Origin: a virus
Strand: one strand, 5' to 3'
DNA length: 28,174 bases
IMG/VR virus record: IMGVR_UViG_3300035199_001179
Location: 1 to 28,174 of that record
Under the pieces are notes generated by a model. It was not told the DNA's origin, did no database searches, and was given only the letters and a program-made list of their open reading frames with translations. Each line of letters starts with the position of its first letter. Within the stretch, counting starts at the first letter, position 1. Positions 6,061 to 13,265 of this stretch are shown piece by piece. The translations under genes and the position numbers were made by a program.

Positions 6061-7755
6061 ATGCCTGAAATCGAAGACGAAGAGAGCCACATGCTCCGGC
6101 ATGAGCCCTGCCCAAACTGTGGATCGAGAGACAACCTCGCGCGTTACAGCGACGGACACGGCTTCTGCTTCGGGTGCCGCTACCACGAACACGGCGACGG
6201 GACCGCTACGTCCACCGCCTCATCAAAATCATCCGACAGGAAGTCAATCCCCATGCTCAAGACTGGCGAGTACAACTCACTGCGAAAGCGGCGGATCAGC
6301 CAAGAGACTTGCGAGAAGTTCCGATATCAAGTCGGTACATATGAAGGCGAGGGTGTTCCCTCCAAAGAAAAGTTTGACGGACGGCCTGTCCACATCGCGA
6401 ACTACTGCGACGAGACCGGACGACCAGTTGCCCAGAAGATCAGAACAGCTGACAAGGACTTCACATTTATCGGAAGTCCTTCAGAGGCTGGGCTCTTTGG
6501 TCAACAGCTCTGGCGTGAAGGCGGTAAGCGGATCGTGATCACAGAAGGTGAGATCGACTGCATGACTGTCTCCCAGCTGCAGGGCAACAAATGGCCTGTC
6601 GTGTCCCTTCGTAATGGCGCGTCCGGTGCAGATAAAGACATCACCAATGCTCTCAAATGGCTCCTCACGTTTGAGGAAGTTGTCCTCATGTTCGACGAGG
6701 ATGAAGCCGGTCGTGAAGCAATCGACATCGCCGTCAAGAAGTTCCCCGTTGGTCGGGTGAAGATTGCCACGCTCCCACTTAAGGATGCCAACGCAATGCT
6801 ATGCGAAGGCCGAGGCGATGAAGTACGCAACTCGATCTGGGAAGCCAAGGTGTGGCGGCCTGCCGGTATCGTGACGTTCGCTGACCTGCGTGAAGGTATC
6901 CTACGTGTCCCTGAGATGGGCCTCCCGTGGTGGCTCGAACCACTCACGGCTGTAACCTATGGCCGTCGCTTCGGTGAGGCTTACGGCTTTGGCGCAGGGA
7001 CCGGCATTGGGAAGACAGACTTCTTCACTCAGCAAATGGAGTACGACATCCAGACACTGGGTCATAAGATCGGCATCTTCTCCCTTGAACAACAGCCGAG
7101 TGAGACAGGCAAGCGCCTCTGCAACAAGTTCGCTGGCCGTACATTCCACATCCCCGACAGTGGGTGGACCCAAGAAGAATTGATTGAGACCTACGATAGG
7201 GTCAACGATCTAGGGAAGCTATTCCTCTACGACCACTTCGGTTGTCAGGATTGGGACGCGATCAAAAATACGATCCGCTACCTCTGCCATCACGAGGGCG
7301 TCCGCATCTTCTACCTCGACCATCTAACAGCTTTGGCTACTGGTGGTGAGGAGAAGGAAAACAAAGTCCTAGAACGGATCATGGCGGACATCGGTGGCTT
7401 GGTGAAAGAGCTGGACATCGTCTTCCACTACATCTCTCACCTCACGACACCGGACGGCACACCTCATGAAGAAGGTGGGCGTGTAACGATCCGTCAATTC
7501 AAAGGCTCACGGGCTATCGGATACTGGAGCCACTTCATGTTTGGCATGGAGCGCAACCAGCAGGCTGAAGACCCAGCCGAACGGAGCATCACGACTCTTC
7601 GTTGTCTCAAGGACAGATACACAGGACGTGCAACAGGGGAGATGTTCCTCCTCGACTACGACCATGAACGCGGGCGGCTTATCCCAGCAGAGGAGCAGGC
7701 CCCTTCATCCTTCAGTGTCGAAAAAGACCCAACTCAACCGAAAGAAGACTACTGA
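6061..7755 (+). CDS. DNA primase-helicase (T7 gp4A-like)
   Basis: This 564-aa protein (T7 gp4A is 566) makes RNA primers and unwinds the fork as a ring helicase. An N-terminal zinc-binding domain has C17, C20, C36 and C39 (CPNC...CFGC). The Toprim primase core has E162 in ITEGEID and D212/D214 in MFDEDEAG. The helicase domain has the Walker A box GAGTGIGKTD with K318, the same number as the T7 lysine, then FYLDHLTAL (Walker B-like) and a QFKGSRAIGYW stretch as in the family. The start is ATG 6061, after TTGGAG; the frame is open further upstream to GTG 6034, inside the terminator. An internal start could give a helicase-only form. Confidence 0.96.
   Translation: MPEIEDEESHMLRHEPCPNCGSRDNLARYSDGHGFCFGCRYHEHGDGTATSTASSKSSDRKSIPMLKTGEYNSLRKRRISQETCEKFRYQVGTYEGEGVPSKEKFDGRPVHIANYCDETGRPVAQKIRTADKDFTFIGSPSEAGLFGQQLWREGGKRIVITEGEIDCMTVSQLQGNKWPVVSLRNGASGADKDITNALKWLLTFEEVVLMFDEDEAGREAIDIAVKKFPVGRVKIATLPLKDANAMLCEGRGDEVRNSIWEAKVWRPAGIVTFADLREGILRVPEMGLPWWLEPLTAVTYGRRFGEAYGFGAGTGIGKTDFFTQQMEYDIQTLGHKIGIFSLEQQPSETGKRLCNKFAGRTFHIPDSGWTQEELIETYDRVNDLGKLFLYDHFGCQDWDAIKNTIRYLCHHEGVRIFYLDHLTALATGGEEKENKVLERIMADIGGLVKELDIVFHYISHLTTPDGTPHEEGGRVTIRQFKGSRAIGYWSHFMFGMERNQQAEDPAERSITTLRCLKDRYTGRATGEMFLLDYDHERGRLIPAEEQAPSSFSVEKDPTQPKEDY
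6238..6255 (+). promoter_or_regulatory. Internal ribosome binding site for a helicase-only form (gp4B-like)
   Basis: AGGAAG at 6238-6243 lies 9 nt before an in-frame ATG at 6253, codon 65 of the primase-helicase. In T7 a shorter protein, gp4B, starts at Met64 from an internal site and lacks the zinc domain. The matching position and the good Shine-Dalgarno suggest the same dual product here, 500 aa ending at 7755. Confidence 0.65.
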
Positions 7756-7943
7756 TGTTTGAACTCCTCCTCTTCCTAACTGTCTACCTCTTGGTAGGTG
7801 CAGCCCTTACCGTACAAGCCTTCATCTACATCCCCGGTGTGAGCCCGAGCGTCCTTCGCCGTGTGTTGTTCACGGTGTGTGTATCTCTCGGTTGGCCGGT
7901 GGTCATGTTCGCAGCGACACAAGAATGGTGGGAGAGCTTCTAG
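7755..7943 (+). CDS. Small membrane protein of unknown function
   Basis: This 62-aa protein has two likely transmembrane helices, roughly residues 3-27 (LLLFLTVYLLVGAALTVQAF) and 37-54 (VLFTVCVSLGWPVVMFA). Its ATG overlaps the primase-helicase stop as TGATG. It could be a holin-like or host-modifying membrane protein, but nothing in the sequence decides this. Confidence 0.65.
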   Translation: MFELLLFLTVYLLVGAALTVQAFIYIPGVSPSVLRRVLFTVCVSLGWPVVMFAATQEWWESF

Positions 7944-7991
7944 CGCCCCCACGCCTACTCCAACCACAATTGCATCTGAAGGATCAAGATA

Positions 7992-8216
7992 ATGAAAGTT
8001 GAAGTGCATAAAGATGAAACCCTCGCGTTACCGGAGAGGGCATTCCCCTGGGTTGGTATCAGCCAAGTTGGTCATGTTGTCTTCTTCTTGGAACCCGGTC
8101 GTGGGGTTCTCATTGCAGGGAATACTTATGTCGGGCTGGAAAGTTCAGCATTCAAAGATGAAGCCTTTGAGCCGTTCAACGGGACACTGATCATCTCTGA
8201 GAACCTGCCGCGATGA
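7992..8216 (+). CDS. Small soluble protein of unknown function
   Basis: This 74-aa protein (MKVEVHKDETLALPERAFPW...) is rich in beta-like stretches (GHVVFFLEPGRGVLIAGNTYVGL). The ATG at 7992 follows AAGGA with good spacing. The 48 bp upstream hold no gene. The family is not recognised. Confidence 0.65.
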   Translation: MKVEVHKDETLALPERAFPWVGISQVGHVVFFLEPGRGVLIAGNTYVGLESSAFKDEAFEPFNGTLIISENLPR

Positions 8217-8326
8217 ATAGCCCAAACGGGATGTTCCCACCACCGCTTGACAAGTGGGACTTAATGTTCCGCTTGTTGTTTGGCCTCTGCATTATCGGGC
8301 TGTTCCTCGCTCATGTTCATTCATAA
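8213..8326 (+). CDS. 37-aa single-pass membrane protein
   Basis: The frame reads MNSPNGMFPPPLDKWDLMFR then a hydrophobic segment LLFGLCIIGLFLAHVHS, a single C-terminal transmembrane helix. The ATG overlaps the preceding stop as ATGA, and the next gene starts within it. Tiny membrane proteins at this place are common in podophages, with unknown roles. Confidence 0.5.
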   Translation: MNSPNGMFPPPLDKWDLMFRLLFGLCIIGLFLAHVHS

Positions 8327-8546
8327 GCCACCGAGGCCAGCTGTTACATCGGACATTAATGTCGGCATTGGCATCCTACGTCCTGAGATGTTGGTGAAGT
8401 TGTCGGACCTTCGTTCAATCGAGCTTCGGCGTTACCACGTTGGGCTATCTGCCTACTACGGCACAGACATCTATTCACACTTAGCGTACCGGCCACCCGG
8501 CTCTGTACCAATAGTTGCACCGAGCTGCCTCAATCGCGGCAACTAG
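8313..8546 (+). CDS. Small protein of unknown function
   Basis: This 77-aa protein (MFIHKPPRPAVTSDINVGIG...) is neither membrane-like nor strongly charged. I use ATG 8313; the frame is open back to TTG 8280, but that would overlap the previous gene more. There is no strong Shine-Dalgarno. Its TAG stop is the first three bases of promoter P4. The family is not recognised. Confidence 0.5.
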   Translation: MFIHKPPRPAVTSDINVGIGILRPEMLVKLSDLRSIELRRYHVGLSAYYGTDIYSHLAYRPPGSVPIVAPSCLNRGN

Positions 8547-8559
8547 GTTCCACTAAAAC
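8544..8559 (+). promoter_or_regulatory. Phage RNA polymerase promoter P4
   Basis: TAGGTTCCACTAAAAC is identical to P1 and P5 and shares its TAG with the upstream stop codon. The transcript starts into ACACATTCA (8565-8573), as after P3, and meets a strong terminator at 8587. Confidence 0.8.
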
Positions 8560-8586
8560 AGCACACACATTCATCGCGTCAACATC

Positions 8587-8617
8587 AAGGTCATTCCTCC
8601 GGGGGTGGCCTTTTTTT
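8587..8617 (+). terminator. Terminator or attenuator between promoter P4 and the DNA polymerase operon
   Basis: The stem AAGGTCATTCC pairs with GGGGTGGCCTT (11 bp with G-T pairs) around a 4-nt loop, followed by seven T. It is 27 nt downstream of P4 and 36 nt upstream of the next start codon, so it precedes all genes of that unit. Confidence 0.85.
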
Positions 8618-8653
8618 GTTGTCCGCCAGTTACTCCACGGAGAGAGAACGAAA

Positions 8654-8824
8654 ATGCCAGAGTGCATCAATCAAGTCATGACCGCCGAGCGGAAGTTCCG
8701 GTCAATCTGTACGGCCTTCGGAAAAAACGCCTCCTACGAAACAGCAGCCCTGAAGCAGAAGGCCCGTCGCGAGTTCATCGCAGCGTGTGATGCCGTCCGC
8801 GCGTCCTTTGAGGTGGTTTACTGA
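8654..8824 (+). CDS. Small basic helical protein upstream of DNA polymerase
   Basis: This 56-aa protein (MPECINQVMTAERKFRSIC...) is mostly helical and rich in Lys and Arg, with three cysteines (C4, C19, C45). GGAGAGAGAACG lies before the ATG. Its stop overlaps the DNA polymerase start as ATGA, so the two are probably translated together. The family is not recognised. Confidence 0.65.
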   Translation: MPECINQVMTAERKFRSICTAFGKNASYETAALKQKARREFIAACDAVRASFEVVY

Positions 8825-10671
8825 TGTCCCGCTTCATCCTCGACTGCGAGACCAACGGTCTGTTGGACACTATGGACGTGATCCATAGCCTCTGCATGAA
8901 AGACTTGGACACGGGGGTGACAATTTCCGCATGTGACCGTCACTACACCAGCGACAGCGCTGACGTGGTTACGACGTTCGGGATCGAAGAAGCACTTCGT
9001 GTCGCGATGGAAGCTGGCGAACTCATAGGGCACAACCTCCTGAAGTTCGACATCCCGGCACTCCAGATTGTCTACCCATGGTTCAAACCCAAGGGCAAGA
9101 TTACTGACACCCTCATCCTCTCCCGCCTGATCTGGTCGGATATGAAGGAAGCAGACTTCGCGTTCCGCAAGAAGGTACGTGGCAAGAACTTCCCCGGTCA
9201 CATGATCGGCAGGCACTCGCTAGAGTCTTGGGGTCTACGCCTTCAGTTCCCGAAGGATGACTATAAAGCGCTCGCTAAAGAGGCCGGTGTCCACCCTTGG
9301 GCTGAGTGGTGGCCGACGATGCAGACCTACTGTGAACGGGATGTCGAGGTCACTGGCAAACTCTACGAACTCATCCAGAGCAAGAACTACTCGGAAGAAG
9401 CGATAGAGCTTGAGCACGACTTTGCTGACATCATCTTTCAACAAGAGCAGGTCGGCTTTCCGTTTGACGTGAAGAAGGCAGAGGCTCTCTACCAGAAGCT
9501 TGCTACCCGCCGTGACCAGATCGGCGAAGAACTGCAGGAGGTATTCCCTCCGCTTGAAGTGAGAACACCGTTCACACCGAAGGCCAATAACAGCAAGTTC
9601 AACTACCAGAAGGGTGTGCCAACTTTCAAGACCAAGACCGTTGTCTTCAACCCTGGCTCCCGTGACCACATCGCGGCTCGCTTGAAGTTGAACTATGGCT
9701 GGGAACCTAAAGCCTTCACGGCTGAGGGCAAAGCGCAGGTCGATGAGCAGATACTCTCAAAGCTGCCGTACCCTGAAGCGCCTATCCTCACTGAGTCTCT
9801 GCTTCTGACCAAACGTATCGGCCAGTTGGCTGAAGGTCGGCAGGCATGGCTCAAGCTGGAGAAGGCTGGCCGCATCTACGGACAGGTAGTGACGAACGGT
9901 ACGCCAACCGCTCGGTGTACCCACTCCCGACCTAACATCACGCAGGTTCCTGCGTCAGGCTCGCTATATGGCGAGGATTGCCGGTCACTGTTCCACGCCC
10001 CCACTGGCTATAAGCTCGTAGGCGCTGACGCATCCGGTCTGGAACTGCGCTGTTTGGCTCACTACATGGCCCGCTACGATGGTGGTGCTTATGCCAAGGA
10101 AATCCTTGAGGGTGATGTTCACTCTGTAAACCAGCACGCTGCTGGCCTGCCTACTAGAGATAACGCCAAGACGTTTATCTATGCGTTCCTCTATGGGGCC
10201 GGTGACGCCAAGATTGGCGAGATCATCAAGGCTGGAGCGAAAGAGGGTAAGCGGATCAAGGAAGAGTTCCTCCGCAAGACACCCGCGCTCAAAGCTCTCA
10301 AGCGTGACGTGCAGGCTGCATACAAAACTAAGAAGGGCCTGCTCGTTGGTATCGACGGTCGAGTTCTTCACTGCCGTTCATCTCACTCTGCGTTGAACAC
10401 ACTGCTGCAAGCCAGCGGTGCTCTGTTGGTAAAGAAGGCGACTGTTCTTCTTTATCAAGACCTATCCACACAAGGATATAAATTCGGGACTGACTGGTCG
10501 TTGGTCGCTCACATTCATGACGAAGTGCAAATGCTCGTCAAAGAAGGATTGGAAGATCATGTTGGACAATGTGCAGTACGGGCATTTCAACGAGCAGGTG
10601 AACACTTCAACTGGCGTTGCCCCACAGACGGCGAGTTCAAGGTCGGCAACAATTGGGCAGAGACACACTAA
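8824..10671 (+). CDS. Family A DNA polymerase with 3'-5' exonuclease (T7 gp5-like)
   Basis: This 615-aa replicative polymerase is clearly shorter than T7 gp5 (704). The exonuclease domain has D7/E9 in LDCETNG, HNLLKFDIPAL and DTLILSRL. The polymerase domain has motif A GADASGLELRCLAHYMARYD (D402), motif B RDNAKTFIYAFLYG (K449, Y453; the Tyr favours dideoxynucleotide acceptance in T7) and motif C HDE (D566). In the thumb, only about 35 residues (241-275) separate the thumb helix from FNPGSRDHI, where T7 carries the longer thioredoxin-binding insert. Dependence on host thioredoxin is therefore doubtful. Confidence 0.96.
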   Translation: MSRFILDCETNGLLDTMDVIHSLCMKDLDTGVTISACDRHYTSDSADVVTTFGIEEALRVAMEAGELIGHNLLKFDIPALQIVYPWFKPKGKITDTLILSRLIWSDMKEADFAFRKKVRGKNFPGHMIGRHSLESWGLRLQFPKDDYKALAKEAGVHPWAEWWPTMQTYCERDVEVTGKLYELIQSKNYSEEAIELEHDFADIIFQQEQVGFPFDVKKAEALYQKLATRRDQIGEELQEVFPPLEVRTPFTPKANNSKFNYQKGVPTFKTKTVVFNPGSRDHIAARLKLNYGWEPKAFTAEGKAQVDEQILSKLPYPEAPILTESLLLTKRIGQLAEGRQAWLKLEKAGRIYGQVVTNGTPTARCTHSRPNITQVPASGSLYGEDCRSLFHAPTGYKLVGADASGLELRCLAHYMARYDGGAYAKEILEGDVHSVNQHAAGLPTRDNAKTFIYAFLYGAGDAKIGEIIKAGAKEGKRIKEEFLRKTPALKALKRDVQAAYKTKKGLLVGIDGRVLHCRSSHSALNTLLQASGALLVKKATVLLYQDLSTQGYKFGTDWSLVAHIHDEVQMLVKEGLEDHVGQCAVRAFQRAGEHFNWRCPTDGEFKVGNNWAETH

Positions 10672-11218
10672 CACCTGTCGCCAGTGCAATGTGACGCTCG
10701 TACTGGGTGAGAACTGGACTGAAGGCAATATGCACCAGCGCCAGTACCGATGCCGCTCGTGCGTCAAGAAGGTCAATGCCCTTCGTATCTTTAAGAACGG
10801 CAAGTATCTCGGAATGTCGCGGGAAGCTCTGCTTCACATGATTGAGAAGGCGGATCATATCAAGGTCCGTCAGGTTCATCGTGTGCAGAAGCTCTACAAG
10901 AATGCCGACTCCAAGTATGTGTCAATCCCAGAGGGGTACATCTACGCGGTGATCAATGATGCTTGGCCTGGGTGGTACAAGATCGGGACCGCGTTGCTTC
11001 CAGAGAAGCGGCTCGCCTCCTACCAAACGTCTACTCCATTCCGTGACTTCAAGCTGGTCTATGAAGCGTTCACTACTGACCGCCTTGTGACTGAGCGTAA
11101 GGCCCACAACTTCTTCGATGGCATCGCAGCTGATCGGCGGGGTGAGTGGTTCTACGTCGAAGACTCGGAAATCGTCGCAAAATACTTCAACCACGTTCAC
11201 CCAAGGGAGGAATGCTGA
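10559..11218 (+). CDS. Zinc-ribbon plus T5orf172 / GIY-YIG-like nuclease
   Basis: This protein is up to 219 aa. A zinc-ribbon-like part (CRQC...CRSC, about residues 40-67) is followed by a basic linker and a domain beginning GYIYAVINDAWPGWYKIGTALLPEKR, then ERKAHNFFDG...GEWFYVE. This matches the T5orf172/MUG113 branch of the GIY-YIG nuclease superfamily (GYIY, YKIG, Arg and Glu spacing). Such free-standing genes are often homing endonucleases, and this one abuts DNA polymerase, a classic target. The start is uncertain: ATG 10559 or GTG 10598 lie inside the polymerase gene in another frame; ATT 10652 would overlap least. Confidence 0.75.
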   Translation: MLDNVQYGHFNEQVNTSTGVAPQTASSRSATIGQRHTNTCRQCNVTLVLGENWTEGNMHQRQYRCRSCVKKVNALRIFKNGKYLGMSREALLHMIEKADHIKVRQVHRVQKLYKNADSKYVSIPEGYIYAVINDAWPGWYKIGTALLPEKRLASYQTSTPFRDFKLVYEAFTTDRLVTERKAHNFFDGIAADRRGEWFYVEDSEIVAKYFNHVHPREEC

Positions 11219-11328
11219 TGTTCTTTCATTACCTAATCGCAGCTATCACCGTTATCTCCATCCTAGCTGCTGGCTGGGCTGTCGGTTGGTACGGCATGGC
11301 CTTCCTGTTCTGGCTGTCCGACCAATGA
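11218..11328 (+). CDS. 36-aa membrane protein
   Basis: MFFHYLIAAITVISILAAGW then AVGWYGMAFLFWLSDQ; almost the whole protein is hydrophobic, forming one long or two short membrane helices. ATG 11218 has GGGAGG 7 nt upstream; ATG 11212 is too close to it. It overlaps the nuclease stop as TGATG. Function unknown. Confidence 0.55.
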   Translation: MFFHYLIAAITVISILAAGWAVGWYGMAFLFWLSDQ

Positions 11329-11432
11329 TTATCACAGCGGCACTGACCGCCTTCACACTGCTTTGTCTCACATATGCGGGCTTTCTCGTGCTCTGCGGGT
11401 GGACGCTGCACAAACTGTTTGGGAGGCCATGA
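11325..11432 (+). CDS. 35-aa single-pass membrane protein
   Basis: MIITAALTAFTLLCLTYAGF then LVLCGWTLHKLFGRP: a hydrophobic helix followed by a short basic C-terminus. It overlaps the preceding micro-gene as ATGA. The two tiny membrane proteins in tandem could form a pair, but no function can be assigned. Confidence 0.5.
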   Translation: MIITAALTAFTLLCLTYAGFLVLCGWTLHKLFGRP

Positions 11433-11436
11433 ACCA

Positions 11437-12252
11437 ATGAGAACGATCCTACTCGACGGTGACATCCTCGTGTTTACCTCAGCTTCCAGCAGTGAGAACT
11501 CTCGCCGCTGGAGTGACGGCATCTGGACACTAGATGCTGATGAGGACGCAGGCTTCCGCAAGATCGACGCAGGTCTTGCCCACATGAAAGAGAAGCTAGA
11601 CGCCGACCGTATCCTCATTGCTTTGACCGATGATCACAACTATCGGAAAGACATCCTGCCAAGCTACAAGGAAAACCGGGGGGAGAAGCGTAAGCCTATG
11701 CTGATCCCGATCCTTCGCGATTACATCACCGAAGAATACGGTGCCGTGGTGAAGCCGGGACTGGAGGGTGATGACCTTCTGGGTATCTGGGCAACACACC
11801 CTACGTTGGTGCAGGGGGAAAAGATCATCTGGTCGATTGATAAGGACATGCGGACGATCCCGTGCTCCCTCTATCAGGGTGACGAGGTTATGGCAGTGAG
11901 CAAGGAAGAGGCCGACCGCTGGCACCTCATCCAGTCCCTCGCTGGTGATGCCACAGACAACTATGGCGGGTGCCCCGGCATTGGGATGACCAAGGCTGCT
12001 GAGATTGTGGATGACCCTCATCTCGTGGTGAGGACGACCCGCATCCTAAAGTCTGGACCTAATGCTGGTAAGGAAAGCTCACAATGGACCAAAGGTGACT
12101 CCTGCTCTCCATGGGAAGCAATTGTCTCTCACTACGTCAAGGCCGGTCTCTGTGAGGCTGAGGCCCTGACCCAAGCCCGCTGTGCTCGGATACTTCGTGC
12201 AGAGGACTATGACTTCAAGAAGAAGGAACCAATTCTTTGGAGACCAAAATGA
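11437..12252 (+). CDS. 5'-3' exonuclease (T7 gp6-like, FEN family)
   Basis: This 271-aa enzyme (T7 gp6 is 300) removes RNA primers and degrades host DNA. FEN-family metal-binding acids are visible: D7/D9 in LLDGDIL, E110/D112/D113 in GLEGDDLLG, D135/D137 in SIDKD, and D171/D174 in AGDATDN; the helix-hairpin-helix DNA-binding motif follows as GCPGIGMTKAAEI. The DNA-gripping LPSYKENR also fits. The start is ATG 11437 with GGGAGG upstream; the frame is open further upstream, but that part overlaps the preceding micro-gene. It overlaps the next gene as ATGA. Confidence 0.93.
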   Translation: MRTILLDGDILVFTSASSSENSRRWSDGIWTLDADEDAGFRKIDAGLAHMKEKLDADRILIALTDDHNYRKDILPSYKENRGEKRKPMLIPILRDYITEEYGAVVKPGLEGDDLLGIWATHPTLVQGEKIIWSIDKDMRTIPCSLYQGDEVMAVSKEEADRWHLIQSLAGDATDNYGGCPGIGMTKAAEIVDDPHLVVRTTRILKSGPNAGKESSQWTKGDSCSPWEAIVSHYVKAGLCEAEALTQARCARILRAEDYDFKKKEPILWRPK

Positions 12253-12857
12253 TTGAAAGATGGGCCAGCTCAGGTGAGCCCAAGCTAGTGGCGCTGTACT
12301 CCCCTGTCATGCAGTCAGGTAAGAGCACGATCTCATATTTTCTTGGCAGGTACAGTGGTTTCAAACCCCTTTCCTTTGCTGGGCCAATGAAGGCGATGAT
12401 ACATACTCTTTTGACCGAACTGGGCATCACGTCAAGAGAAGCCGATAGACTACTGAGCAGTGGTAAAGAGGATCAGTTATCTATCCTACGAACACTAGGT
12501 GGCTCAGAGCCTCTCAAACTAACGGTACGGCACCTTATGCAAACTCTAGGAACTGAGTGGGCACAGCATCAGATACACAGAGACTTCTGGGTTGCAGCTT
12601 TTGATGAACAATTGGACGCTGCTTTCTGTGAAGGGCGTAGTGTTGTTGTTGATGACCTACGGTTTCCGCATGAGTACGAGTATCTACTATCTCGGGGTGC
12701 GTTGATCGCCCGTGTGGATCGCCCCTCAGCAGTCGCCAGTAATGGTCATAAGTCTGAGGGGCTGCTTAACGACAAGCCATGCTCCGTGATCCTCAAAAAT
12801 ACGGGCTCTTTACAGGAACTGGGTGCTGCCGCCCTTTCTCTGGTTCGGCCCATTTAG
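12249..12857 (+). CDS. Deoxynucleoside monophosphate kinase-like protein
   Basis: This 202-aa P-loop protein is likely to phosphorylate dNMPs made by host DNA breakdown, feeding phage replication. The P-loop is SPVMQSGKST (residues 18-27), with Pro in place of the first Gly of GxxxxGK[ST]. VVVDDLRFPHE (residues 133-142) matches the DDVRFPNE signature of phage dNMP kinases. The context, next to exonuclease and DNA polymerase, agrees. ATG 12249 follows TTGGAG. The TAG stop begins promoter P5. The exact nucleotide preference cannot be read. Confidence 0.78.
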   Translation: MIERWASSGEPKLVALYSPVMQSGKSTISYFLGRYSGFKPLSFAGPMKAMIHTLLTELGITSREADRLLSSGKEDQLSILRTLGGSEPLKLTVRHLMQTLGTEWAQHQIHRDFWVAAFDEQLDAAFCEGRSVVVDDLRFPHEYEYLLSRGALIARVDRPSAVASNGHKSEGLLNDKPCSVILKNTGSLQELGAAALSLVRPI

Positions 12858-12870
12858 GTTCCACTAAAAC
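12855..12870 (+). promoter_or_regulatory. Phage RNA polymerase promoter P5
   Basis: TAGGTTCCACTAAAAC is identical to P1 and P4. Its TAG is the stop of the kinase gene. It opens the structural gene block (portal, scaffold, capsid). Unlike P3 and P4, no terminator hairpin follows before the next gene at 12882. Confidence 0.8.
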
Positions 12871-12881
12871 AGGACAAAACG

Positions 12882-13061
12882 ATGGCTGACAGCCTCCCAC
12901 ATATTCCTCCCACTTTAGCGAAGGCCCTCCTCAAGCGTTATCCTGAAGTCAGGGACACCAAGAATAAGCCGCATGCAAACCTCATCTTTGAACTTGCCCA
13001 GCGCGACTTTGTGATTTGGCTTAATGACCAGTGCGAGGAGCAACAACGGACTCGAAACTGA
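12882..13061 (+). CDS. Small protein of unknown function at the head of the structural block
   Basis: This 59-aa protein (MADSLPHIPPTLAKALLKRY...) is helical and mixed in charge, ending CEEQQRTRN. It is the first gene after promoter P5, only 11 nt beyond it, and its stop directly abuts the next ATG. In T7 the matching interval holds gp6.5/6.7; I cannot claim homology. Confidence 0.65.
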   Translation: MADSLPHIPPTLAKALLKRYPEVRDTKNKPHANLIFELAQRDFVIWLNDQCEEQQRTRN

Positions 13062-13262
13062 ATGTGTATGCCAAGCTCACCTCCTCCTGCTGAGGAGCCC
13101 GCGCCGCCGCCTCCACCTCCTACCTCTGAAGTAGTCTCTCCTGAGATTGCGAACAACGAGAAGAAGGCTAAGGCGAAAGCAAAAAGACAGGGTGTTTCTG
13201 CTCTCCGTATTCCATTGAATGCGCCGGGTGGTGCCTCTGCACTGAATATCCCAGCCGGTTAA
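13062..13262 (+). CDS. Small virion or tail-assembly protein, possibly gp7.3-like
   Basis: This 66-aa protein starts MCMPSSPPPAEEPAPPPPPP, a proline-rich stretch, then a lysine-rich segment (KKAKAKAKRQ) and a C-terminus GVSALRIPLNAPGGASALNI. T7 gp7.3, a small virion protein just before the portal gene, also ends in a Lys-rich stretch followed by SLSVARSSGGGINI, so the position and C-terminal pattern agree. Similarity is short and this is a tentative assignment. Confidence 0.55.
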   Translation: MCMPSSPPPAEEPAPPPPPPTSEVVSPEIANNEKKAKAKAKRQGVSALRIPLNAPGGASALNIPAG

Positions 13263-13265
13263 TCC

